Below, in pieces: positions 1-5,688 of a stretch of 6,308 nucleotides of DNA (its first letter is position 1; every line of letters starts with the position of its first letter). Location of the stretch: positions 1-6,308 of the forward strand of contig JACDAO010000005.1 of the NCBI GenBank assembly GCA_013695405.1. The letters run 5' to 3'. The notes under the pieces were generated by a model. It saw nothing but the letters and a program-made list of their open reading frames with translations, searched no databases and was not told the origin of the DNA. The stretch is from Acidobacteriota bacterium. Its GTDB lineage: Bacteria > Acidobacteriota > Vicinamibacteria > Vicinamibacterales > Vicinamibacteraceae. The position numbers and the translations under genes are program-made.

Positions 1-105
1 GAACCGGACGACTGTAGCGGAGCACTGCGCTCGAGTGCGACCTCGAGGCAGGCAGCAACCGGCCAGCGGCCCGTGGGCTCGGGCGTCGGGCATCCGCGGC
101 GCACA
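1..105. other. Left-edge segment, no callable gene
   Basis: This segment lies downstream of the O-antigen ligase-like gene. On the minus strand all three frames stay open to the edge. ATG codons sit at 106-104 (overlapping the ligase stop as TGATG) and 93-91, and a GTG at 104-102. None of the short translations (about 31-35 residues) is recognisable, and open frames are expected by chance at this GC content. Reading leftwards, TACAGT (complement of 11-16) resembles a -10 box that could serve a gene beyond the edge, but no convincing -35 is present. Either a coupled next gene or a short intergenic promoter region fits. Confidence 0.3.
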
Positions 106-1317
106 TCAGGAGTCGCTGGCCTCGAGCATCAAGATCGCGATTGCCATCCACCACCAGACCAGTTCGGCGGGGCGGGCCAGCGGGAAGTCGACGAATGCGC
201 AGGCGGCGCCGGCGGCCAGCGCGCCGCAACAGCCTGCCACCATCGGGGCCGCCGGGCGCGGGACGCGCGCGAGCAGCCAGACCAGCAGCCCCAGCGGCAG
301 CACGCAGGACAACAATCCTGGCACGCCGCGTTCGACCACGGCTTCGAGGTAGTCGTTGTGAACGTGGTCGGTCAGGCCGGCAAACCGACGGTCGCGCACT
401 CCCTGCCGTGCCGCGCTGCGTTGCCAGCCGGGAAACTGCAGGGCGACGGCGCCAGGGCCGAGGCCAGTCAGCGGCGCATCGAGCGCATGCGGCGCGACGA
501 TCCGCCAGAGATGCAAGCGGCCAGCGGCAGTGGTGTCGAGCGGGCGGGCGGGCGACAGGCCAATCGCGATGCCGCCGAACACCAGCAGCGCCGCCAGGGC
601 CAGGCGCATCCGGCGCGACCAGCGGACGAGCGCCCACGCCGCCATCGCCGCGCCCAGTCCGAGGACCGCGCCCCGAGACCCGGTCCCGACCAGCGCCGCC
701 GCCTGCAGCACACCCGCAACTTCGGCCACGCGCCGCACCACGGAGGAGGCCGACAACGCGTGCACCGCCATCGTCAGCGGCACCGACATCGCCATCAACG
801 CGCCGACGAAGTTGGGATTGCCGAGCGTGCCGTAGACGCGCATGCGGACGCTGGCGCCGTCCACCGGTGCGTGCCAGCCGAGCACCGCGAACGGATCCCA
901 GCCAACCCATTGCGCGACGGCTACGGCGGCACACACGGTGGCGCCGACCACCTGCGCGCGGATCACGGTGGCCGGCGGCGCACCGGTCCGCAGCACAGCG
1001 AGCGCCAAGGTCGGCGCCGCCAGCCCGAGCAGCAGCGACAACAAGTCGGGCACCCGCGCCGTGAGGCCGGCGACCAGGAACGAGCCGATCCACAACGCGG
1101 CCACCGCGATCAATCGCGTCGGCAACTCGCGCGCGCCGCGCGGCGACGACGGCAGCGGCAGCACCAGGCACAGCACCGCCCCGAGTGCCACCGCCGCAAG
1201 TTTCGGATCGGAGAACGGGCGCGCCAGGCCAGGCCACACGAGCAGGGGAACCACAGCCACGCAAGCCGGGCCGACGAGGGTGCGCATCACGAGCATTCTG
1301 CCCCCTGTCATCGCCAT
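106..1317 (-). CDS. O-antigen ligase / polymerase family (Wzy_C) membrane protein
   Basis: This is a polytopic inner-membrane protein of about 403 residues, normal for O-antigen ligases and polymerases (WaaL/Wzy, PF04932). Such proteins join undecaprenyl-linked glycans to lipid A core, or polymerise them, on the periplasmic face. Roughly eleven hydrophobic segments are visible, starting at residues 14-30, 39-55, 68-86 and 89-109. Family landmarks occur in order: GTLGNPNF (163-170), GTGSRG (211-216), a WR pair (271-272), GLGPG (285-289), and HVHNDYLE with a following ERGVPG (318-334). The last is the hallmark large periplasmic loop before the final helices. The frame is open up to 1824, but that extension lies over the divergent gene at 1469 and is low-complexity, so it is rejected. 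Clustered ATG starts exist at 1317, 1311, 1296 and 1287. The 1296 and 1287 starts have an AGGGGGC stretch upstream and may be the true ones. Whether it acts as ligase, polymerase or glycosylating enzyme cannot be told from sequence. No other polysaccharide genes are in the window. Confidence 0.85.
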   Translation of the reverse strand: MAMTGGRMLVMRTLVGPACVAVVPLLVWPGLARPFSDPKLAAVALGAVLCLVLPLPSSPRGARELPTRLIAVAALWIGSFLVAGLTARVPDLLSLLLGLAAPTLALAVLRTGAPPATVIRAQVVGATVCAAVAVAQWVGWDPFAVLGWHAPVDGASVRMRVYGTLGNPNFVGALMAMSVPLTMAVHALSASSVVRRVAEVAGVLQAAALVGTGSRGAVLGLGAAMAAWALVRWSRRMRLALAALLVFGGIAIGLSPARPLDTTAAGRLHLWRIVAPHALDAPLTGLGPGAVALQFPGWQRSAARQGVRDRRFAGLTDHVHNDYLEAVVERGVPGLLSCVLPLGLLVWLLARVPRPAAPMVAGCCGALAAGAACAFVDFPLARPAELVWWWMAIAILMLEASDS

Positions 1318-1323
1318 CTCGCC

Positions 1324-1352
1324 CGTATCTGCCACAGTGCGCTCGTCGTGAA
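1324..1352 (-). promoter_or_regulatory. Weak candidate promoter for the O-antigen ligase-like gene
   Basis: Reading on the minus strand, TTCACG (complement of 1347-1352) is followed after 17 bases by GATACG (complement of 1324-1329). The match to sigma70 consensus is poor (about 4/6 and 3/6). Spacing and position are right, and transcription would start at about 1317. That would favour translation from the ATG at 1296 or 1287 rather than 1317. It is a tentative call. Confidence 0.2.
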
Positions 1353-1362
1353 GCGCCCTGCG

Positions 1363-1384
1363 AGCCCCCGTGATTCCGGGGGCT
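1363..1384. repeat. Perfect inverted repeat in the divergent intergenic region
   Basis: AGCCCCCG (1363-1370), a 6-nt spacer TGATTC, and CGGGGGCT (1377-1384) form a perfect 8-bp inverted repeat. It sits between the two divergent genes, 10 bp upstream of the rightward -35 box. No T-run follows on either strand and both flanking genes point away, so a terminator makes little sense. An operator for a dimeric regulator is more likely, or a hairpin in a longer leader of the leftward gene. Confidence 0.5.
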
Positions 1385-1394
1385 GACTGGGAGC

Positions 1395-1423
1395 TTGACG
1401 CAGACCGGCCGGCCGTGTGAAAT
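1395..1423 (+). promoter_or_regulatory. Sigma70-like promoter of the rightward operon
   Basis: TTGACG (1395-1400) is separated by exactly 17 bases from TGAAAT (1418-1423). The -35 matches consensus at 5 of 6 positions and the -10 at 4 of 6. Transcription would start near 1430, giving a leader of about 40 nt before the ATG at 1469. It lies in the divergent gap just downstream of the inverted repeat, where a regulator bound to the repeat could affect it. Confidence 0.5.
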
Positions 1424-1468
1424 GGCGCGGCCCCCGACGGAGTAGTACGACCGACCCCGAGTCCGATC

Positions 1469-2332
1469 ATGAAGAGACGCGACTTTCTGCACAGTCTGGC
1501 GGCTGCGCCGGCCGTGACCCTGCCGGCGCTGGCCCAGCAACCGGCACCGTCGGCACCGCAGGCGCCCGCCCCGACGCCGTCCAACCCGGCGACGCCGATC
1601 CCGCCGCCACAGAACACCGAACCTCCGAAGTTCGATCCGGCGGTGGCCGACGACGTCGCGGCGATGGTGCCGCGCTTCTTCACCGCCGAGCAGTTCGCCG
1701 CGCTGGCCGCGGTCAGCGCGCTGCTGATGCCGGCGGGCGCCGCCACGCCGGGCGCGCGTGAGGCGCACGTCCCCGAGTTCCTGGATTTCCTGGTCGGCCG
1801 GTCGCCTGCCGATCGCCAGGACACCTACCGCAGCGGGCTCGACGCGCTCAACGCGCAGGCCACCGCCCGCTTCAAGGCGCCGTTTGGCAAGCTCGACACG
1901 GCACAGCAGGAGAGTTTGCTTGCGCCGCTGCGCGAGCCGTGGACCTTCGACGCGCCTGCCGATCCGCTGGCGCGCTTCCTGCGAGCCGCCAAGCTGGACG
2001 TGCGTACCGCGACGCTGAACTCGCGCGACCGGCACTTTCGTCGAGGACACTTCGCCCGATCCTGGCGCGGCAGTGCGCTTGCGCGAGGCGGGCGCGCCGC
2101 CGTGCGCAGGCTGCCATCAGAATGCCGACCCTGGCGAGCGCATGGGTCTGCCGGGTGCCGAGACCTGCATGCAGTGCCACCAGACGATGGCCACCGATCG
2201 TCCGGGCGTGCAGCAACTGGCCGCACTCGCCAAGGGCGGCGCAGCGATCCGCTGGGTACGCGTCTACCAGATTCCGGACTACGTCGTCTTCAGTCACCGT
2301 GCACACACGAACGCCGGCTCGACGTGCGCTGA
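1469..2332 (+). CDS. Gluconate 2-dehydrogenase subunit 3-like Tat-exported protein, 3' end disrupted
   Basis: This is the small (gamma/LacC-like, PF13618) subunit of a periplasmic membrane-bound flavoprotein sugar dehydrogenase. In this family the small subunit helps export and anchor a GMC catalytic subunit. The N-terminus is a Tat signal: KRRDFL at residues 2-7, a hydrophobic stretch, and an LAQ cleavage site near 23. A Pro/Ala-rich linker follows (about 24-53). The helical Gdh3 domain spans about 68-187, from RFFTAEQF through GAREAHV, ARFKAPF and FLRAAKLDVRTA to LNSRD. After about residue 187 (base 2029) the frame stays open to a TGA at 2330-2332, but residues 188-287 are Arg-rich, low-quality and antiphase to the cytochrome coding below. 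They are not believed. The genuine C-terminus therefore seems lost or shifted. The upstream Shine-Dalgarno is weak, with only a GAG nine bases before the ATG. No GMC dehydrogenase gene follows, contrary to expectation. Confidence 0.7.
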   Translation: MKRRDFLHSLAAAPAVTLPALAQQPAPSAPQAPAPTPSNPATPIPPPQNTEPPKFDPAVADDVAAMVPRFFTAEQFAALAAVSALLMPAGAATPGAREAHVPEFLDFLVGRSPADRQDTYRSGLDALNAQATARFKAPFGKLDTAQQESLLAPLREPWTFDAPADPLARFLRAAKLDVRTATLNSRDRHFRRGHFARSWRGSALARGGRAAVRRLPSECRPWRAHGSAGCRDLHAVPPDDGHRSSGRAATGRTRQGRRSDPLGTRLPDSGLRRLQSPCTHERRLDVR

Positions 2333-2471
2333 CTGTCACGGGCCGGTGGTCGACCTCGAGCGCATGGCGAAGGTCGGCGACGTCTCGATGGCCGGATGTG
2401 TGAACTGCCACAGCGCCAAGGGCGCCAGCACCGACTGCAGCTCTTGTCATCAACCCTTCGGGCAGAACTGA
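2073..2471 (+). CDS. Five-haem cytochrome c3-like protein, N-terminally incomplete
   Basis: Numbered from the GTG at 2073, this 132-residue frame holds five CxxCH haem c-binding motifs: CAGCH (11-15), CMQCH (32-36), CADCH (85-89), CVNCH (109-113) and CSSCH (122-126). The central WVRVYQIP and FSHRAH segment (61-78) supplies likely distal histidines H75 and H78. It is typical of a small class III/c7-like cytochrome family that serves as electron acceptor for periplasmic dehydrogenases. The family normally starts with a signal peptide and an FSHxxH-type segment before the first CxxCH. Both are missing. The frame is closed by a TGA at 2016-2018, and the only starts after it are GTG 2073 and TTG 2079, with no evident ribosome site. 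Without export the haems could not be attached by the periplasmic maturation system. The reading frame is therefore real, but the gene as it stands is probably truncated at its 5' end or fused by frameshift to the upstream Gdh3-like gene. Confidence 0.72.
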   Translation: MRLREAGAPPCAGCHQNADPGERMGLPGAETCMQCHQTMATDRPGVQQLAALAKGGAAIRWVRVYQIPDYVVFSHRAHTNAGSTCADCHGPVVDLERMAKVGDVSMAGCVNCHSAKGASTDCSSCHQPFGQN

Positions 2472-2473
2472 CC

Positions 2474-2478
2474 GGGAG
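2474..2478 (+). promoter_or_regulatory. Ribosome binding site of the isomerase-like gene
   Basis: GGGAG sits 5 nt before the ATG at 2484, in the 12-nt gap after the cytochrome stop. It fixes the start of the isomerase-like gene and supports co-transcription. Confidence 0.65.
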
Positions 2479-2483
2479 ATCCC

Positions 2484-3401
2484 ATGTCCACGTCGATCGA
2501 GTCTCGCCTCTCGCGGCGCGCCTTCCTTGCCACCACCGCGGCCGCACCGTTTGCGGCGGCGCTGGTCTCGGCCCAGGTCCGCCCCACCGTCGGCCTCGAG
2601 CTGTACTCGGTGCGCGACGAGCTCACCAAGGATCTGTTCGGCACCGTCCGGGCCGTGGCGAAGATGGGCTACCAGACGGTGGAGTTCTACTCGCCGTATT
2701 ACGAGTGGGACACGGCGTACGCCAAGCAGGTGCGCGCCTTGCTCGACGAGGTCGGCCTGAAGGCGCCGTCGACGCACAACAGCGCCACGGTGTTCACGCC
2801 TGAGGGGCTGAAGAAGGCGATTGAGCTCAATCAGATCATCGGCTCCACCTTGATCGTGATGGCCAGCGCCGGCCGGGTCGAGCCAACTGAGGATGCATGG
2901 ATTCGTGTCGCCGAACGGCTGGCGCAGGCCACCGCGACGCTCGAGCCGCTCGGGATGCGAGCCGGCTTCCACAACCACGCGCTCGAGTTCGGCGGACGGA
3001 TGCCTGCCCCGCCGCGGCCGGCCGGAGGGGCTGCCGCTCCCGCGGCGCCGCCCGCGTTGACCTTCCTGCCGATGGACGTCCTCGCCAAGCGCACGCCGCG
3101 CGAGACCGTGCTGCAGCTCGACGTCGGCACCTGCGTACACGCCGGCCAGGACCCGGTCGCCTGGATCAACAAGAATCCCGGCCGCATTCGCAGCATCCAC
3201 TGCAAGGACTGGGGCCCCGGCGACGACAAGGGCTACAAGGTGCTGACCGGTGAAGGCGCGTCGCCGTGGCGCGAGATCATCAAGGCGGCCGAGGCCGCCG
3301 GCGGCGTCGAGAACTACCTGATCGAACAGGAAGGCAGCCGTTACCCGTCGCTCGAGACGGCGCAGCGCTGCCTGGCCAACTGGAAGGCGCTGCGCGGTTG
3401 A
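2484..3401 (+). CDS. Tat-exported sugar phosphate isomerase/epimerase-like TIM barrel protein
   Basis: This 305-residue member of the xylose isomerase-like / AP endonuclease 2 superfamily (PF01261) is predicted to act in the periplasm. The Tat signal is textbook: SRRAFLA at residues 10-16, an alanine-rich hydrophobic core, and cleavage near VSAQ (28-31). The barrel begins with VGLELYSVRDEL (36-47), a family signature. Candidate metal or catalytic residues are H163, H165 and E168 (FHNHALEF), D213 (LQLDVG), H239 (SIHCKD) and E281 or E283 (LIEQEG). A Pro/Ala/Gly-rich insert at about 171-192 breaks the barrel between strands. Exported members of this superfamily are often encoded beside Gdh3/GMC dehydrogenases. 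Some characterised relatives act on 3-keto-glycosides (C-glycoside or 3-keto-glucoside eliminases), so a role downstream of sugar oxidation is inferred. Because the protein is exported, a phosphorylated substrate is unlikely despite the family name. The reaction is unknown. Confidence 0.85.
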   Translation: MSTSIESRLSRRAFLATTAAAPFAAALVSAQVRPTVGLELYSVRDELTKDLFGTVRAVAKMGYQTVEFYSPYYEWDTAYAKQVRALLDEVGLKAPSTHNSATVFTPEGLKKAIELNQIIGSTLIVMASAGRVEPTEDAWIRVAERLAQATATLEPLGMRAGFHNHALEFGGRMPAPPRPAGGAAAPAAPPALTFLPMDVLAKRTPRETVLQLDVGTCVHAGQDPVAWINKNPGRIRSIHCKDWGPGDDKGYKVLTGEGASPWREIIKAAEAAGGVENYLIEQEGSRYPSLETAQRCLANWKALRG

Positions 3402-3417
3402 CACCGTGTCGATGACA

Positions 3418-3422
3418 GGGAG
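3418..3422 (+). promoter_or_regulatory. Ribosome binding site of the sulfatase gene
   Basis: GGGAG lies 5 nt before the ATG at 3428, the same arrangement as before the isomerase-like gene. It supports 3428 over the in-frame ATGs at 3437 and 3449. Confidence 0.6.
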
Positions 3423-3427
3423 CTGCC

Positions 3428-4990
3428 ATGTGCAGGATGCTGTCGCCGATGGCGGTTGGAGTCATTGTCGCGTTCTTCCGAGCTGGGCCGGCGTTGGCGT
3501 GCCTGGCACTGGCGTCGTTCGCGTCCGCACCGTTCTCATCGCGTCACTCGGCGGCGCAGCCTCGATCGGCGCAGCCAAACATCGTGGTGGTGCTGGCCGA
3601 CGACCTAGGCTATGGCGACGTGGGCGCGTACAACGCCGCGAGTCTCATCCCGACGCCAGTCATGGATCGTCTGGCGCGCGACGGTGCCCGATTCACGGAT
3701 GCCCACTCGAACTCGGCGGTCTGCACGCCGACCCGGTACGGATTGCTGACGGGACGCTACGCATGGCGGTCGCGCCTGAAAAAGGGTGTGCTCTGGAGCA
3801 ATGGCGACACCCTCATCGAAGCAGGACGCGCCACACTGGCCAGCATGCTGCGTGACCAGGGCTATTACACCGCCGCCGTCGGTAAGTGGCACCTCGGGCT
3901 GCACTGGGCCGTCCGACCGGGTGCCACGGCGGACCGCGAGACGCCGCAGGGGTCTACCGATTGGATCGATTACACCGGTCCAGTGACCGGCGGGCCGCTC
4001 GCGGCCGGATTCGACGAGTTCTTTGGCATTCCAGCATCGCTCGACATGCGCGACTACGTGTACGTCGACGGCGAACAAGTGGTGGAACCGCCAACCGCGA
4101 CACTCCCGGGTATCCCGCTGGGCCGGCCGGGGTTCTACCGGCCTGGCCCCGCCGGGCCGTCATTCCGTCCCGAGCGCGTGATTGACGACCTCACCGCGCG
4201 GGCCGTGGATGTCATCACGCGCCGCAGCCGCGCGGACGGGCCGTTCTTCCTGTATCTCGCAATGGCGGCGCCGCACACCCCGATGTTGCCAACTGGCGAG
4301 TTCGTCGGAAAGACGACACTGGGGCCGTACGGAGACTTCGTGGCCCAGACCGATGCGGCGCTGGGAGTGGTGCTGCAGGCTCTCGAACGCACGGGAATTG
4401 CGGAGCGGACGCTGGTCATCGTTGCCAGCGACAACGGACCGGCGCCGGCCGGCGGGATCGCGGAACTTCTGCCACTGGGGCACGATGCGGCCGGCGGCTG
4501 GCGTGGCGCCAAGCATGATTTGTTCGAGGGCGGCCATCGCGTGCCGTTCATCGTGCGGTGGCCGGGCGTGAGTCGCGCCGGCTCGGTGGTGTCGACACCG
4601 GTAGTGATGACCGATGTCATGCGTACGCTGGCGGATGTTGTCGGAGCGACCGTGCCGGCCGGTGCGGCAGAGGACTCGGTCAGCTTCGCGGCGGTTCTGA
4701 AGAATCCCGACTTGCGGGCGCCGCGGCACGAGGCCATCGTGATGCACTCGTCAGAGGGTGCGTTCGCCATCCGCCAGGATCGCTGGAAGCTGCTCCTCGC
4801 ACCAGGATCCGGTGGCGTCAGTCCTCCGGTCCCGGGATCACGCCAGGAGAGCGGGCTGCCGCCTGTGCAGCTGTACGACCTGGAAGCGGATCCCAGGGAA
4901 ACCATCAATCTGCAGGCCAGGCACCCGAGCGTGGTCCGGCGGCTGCAGCGACTGCTGCAGGAGTATCAGCGCTCCGGCCGCAGCCGTTGA
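3428..4990 (+). CDS. Type I (formylglycine-dependent) sulfatase, exported
   Basis: This 520-residue arylsulfatase-like enzyme (PF00884, S1 type) hydrolyses sulfate esters. The N-terminus (about 8-34) is hydrophobic and looks like a Sec signal, with possible cleavage near residues 32-45. The catalytic cysteine is C99 in CTPTR (99-103), the CxPxR box whose Cys is converted to formylglycine. The second signature is GYYTAAVGKWHLG (145-157), with K153 and H155. Metal and sulfate ligands are visible as DD at 58-59, H283 in PHTP, D335-N336 in SDNG, and K362. The C-terminal subdomain ends with the usual LYDLEADPRETINL stretch (482-495), so the protein looks full length. It starts 26 nt after the isomerase-like gene and is probably last in the operon. 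Maturation needs a formylglycine-generating enzyme, or an anaerobic equivalent, which is not in this window. The context suggests a sulfated sugar or glycoside, but the motifs alone do not identify the substrate. Confidence 0.93.
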   Translation: MCRMLSPMAVGVIVAFFRAGPALACLALASFASAPFSSRHSAAQPRSAQPNIVVVLADDLGYGDVGAYNAASLIPTPVMDRLARDGARFTDAHSNSAVCTPTRYGLLTGRYAWRSRLKKGVLWSNGDTLIEAGRATLASMLRDQGYYTAAVGKWHLGLHWAVRPGATADRETPQGSTDWIDYTGPVTGGPLAAGFDEFFGIPASLDMRDYVYVDGEQVVEPPTATLPGIPLGRPGFYRPGPAGPSFRPERVIDDLTARAVDVITRRSRADGPFFLYLAMAAPHTPMLPTGEFVGKTTLGPYGDFVAQTDAALGVVLQALERTGIAERTLVIVASDNGPAPAGGIAELLPLGHDAAGGWRGAKHDLFEGGHRVPFIVRWPGVSRAGSVVSTPVVMTDVMRTLADVVGATVPAGAAEDSVSFAAVLKNPDLRAPRHEAIVMHSSEGAFAIRQDRWKLLLAPGSGGVSPPVPGSRQESGLPPVQLYDLEADPRETINLQARHPSVVRRLQRLLQEYQRSGRSR

Positions 4991-5004
4991 GCCCAAGAGA
5001 CTGA

Positions 5005-5025
5005 GGCGCCGCGAGCGCGGTCGCC
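5005..5025. terminator. Possible bidirectional hairpin terminator between convergent genes
   Basis: GGCGCCGC (5005-5012), loop GAGC (5013-5016), then GCGG, a bulged T, and CGCC (5017-5025) can fold into an 8-bp GC-only stem. It is located in the 50-bp gap between the convergent sulfatase and esterase genes, where a terminator is expected. There is no U-tract on either side, so intrinsic termination is uncertain. Confidence 0.35.
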
Positions 5026-5040
5026 CGCGCCCCCGGTCAG

Positions 5041-5679
5041 CTAGGACTGGCTACGAGGCTGCCACGGCCATTCCGTCAGCATGGGCACGAGATAGGGCCA
5101 CACCGTCTCGGCGATCCGCTGCGCCCCTGCGGCGTTGGGGTGCACCATGTCCCGCAGGTTGAGGGTGCGCTCGCCGACCACACCGGTCAGCAGGAACGGC
5201 ACCAGCGGCACCTGGTGTACCCGTGCCAGCCCAGGGTAGATGTCGTGGAACGCCGCTGTGTAGGGCCAGCCTCGCAGCGGTGGTGTCTCCATCCCGCACA
5301 GCAGCACGCGCGCAACGCGCGACGATACAGACGAACCGGTCCGATCCCCTGCCCGCCCGAGGGCGCGTCGGATGATCGAGTCGAGCTGCGCGCGAACCGT
5401 CTCGACCGGCACGCCGCGCAAGCCGTCGTTGGCGCCCAGCGACAGCACCAGGATCTGCGGCTCGCTGGCCAGCACCTGGTCCAGTCGCGCCAGCCCCTGG
5501 GCCGTCGTGTCGCCATTGTGCCCGGCGTTGACGACGCGCCAGCGCAGCCCTTCGGCGTCGAGGCGGCGCTGCAACACGGCCGGGAATGACGCGTCCAACG
5601 ACGGCGACACCGCCAGGCTGTCGCCGAGCACCACGACCGTCGGCAGGCGCACCACGCCGGAGGGACTGACCGTCAACAC
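5041..5679 (-). CDS. SGNH/GDSL-family esterase (TesA/arylesterase-like lysophospholipase)
   Basis: This 212-residue hydrolase carries all SGNH blocks: block I LGDSLAV with nucleophile S21 (18-24), block II NAGHNGDTT with G53 (51-59), block III LGAND with oxyanion-hole N84 (81-85), and block V DMVHPNAAG with D177 and H180 (177-185). The order, length and GAND/HPN details match the TesA-like arylesterase and lysophospholipase subgroup, which cleaves acyl or aryl esters. No signal peptide is visible: the N-terminus is short and leads directly into strand 1. E. coli TesA itself is periplasmic, so the location here is unclear. The start is GTG at 5679, 9 nt after the stop of the dynamin-like gene. 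It has no good Shine-Dalgarno, so translational coupling is likely. GTG at 5655 or 5652 are alternatives. The start codon lies inside a small inverted repeat (ACCGT-CAAC-ACGGT, 5669-5682). It probably shares an operon with the dynamin-like gene. Confidence 0.88.
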   Translation of the reverse strand: MLTVSPSGVVRLPTVVVLGDSLAVSPSLDASFPAVLQRRLDAEGLRWRVVNAGHNGDTTAQGLARLDQVLASEPQILVLSLGANDGLRGVPVETVRAQLDSIIRRALGRAGDRTGSSVSSRVARVLLCGMETPPLRGWPYTAAFHDIYPGLARVHQVPLVPFLLTGVVGERTLNLRDMVHPNAAGAQRIAETVWPYLVPMLTEWPWQPRSQS

Positions 5680-5688
5680 GGTGCGAAC

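Noticed and set aside
73..1386. Long plus-strand open frame (437 codons) and several shorter ones opposite the O-antigen ligase-like gene
   Set aside because: The translations are Arg/Ala/Gln-rich with no motif, and they lie antisense to a gene with clear Wzy_C motifs. High GC keeps opposite frames open.
1318..1824. N-terminal extension of the ligase-like frame up to 1824
   Set aside because: It would overlap the divergent Gdh3-like gene and its promoter. The extra residues are low-complexity and the membrane protein starts naturally at the ATG cluster 1287-1317.
2019..2072. Programmed ribosomal frameshift joining Gdh3-like and cytochrome parts
   Set aside because: A +1 shift is needed, but there is no stop codon in the Gdh3 frame at the site, no recognisable slippery codon and no obvious stimulatory structure. 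Mutation, deletion or assembly error is simpler.
1872..3404. Minus-strand open frame of about 510 codons
   Set aside because: It lies antisense to the cytochrome and isomerase-like genes, is His/Arg/Gly-rich without domain motifs, and is a GC shadow.
4182..5004. Plus-strand open frames overlapping the sulfatase 3' half, and minus-strand frames opposite it
   Set aside because: The sulfatase frame carries conserved motifs throughout to residue 495. The other frames are Arg/Ser/Ala-rich shadows.
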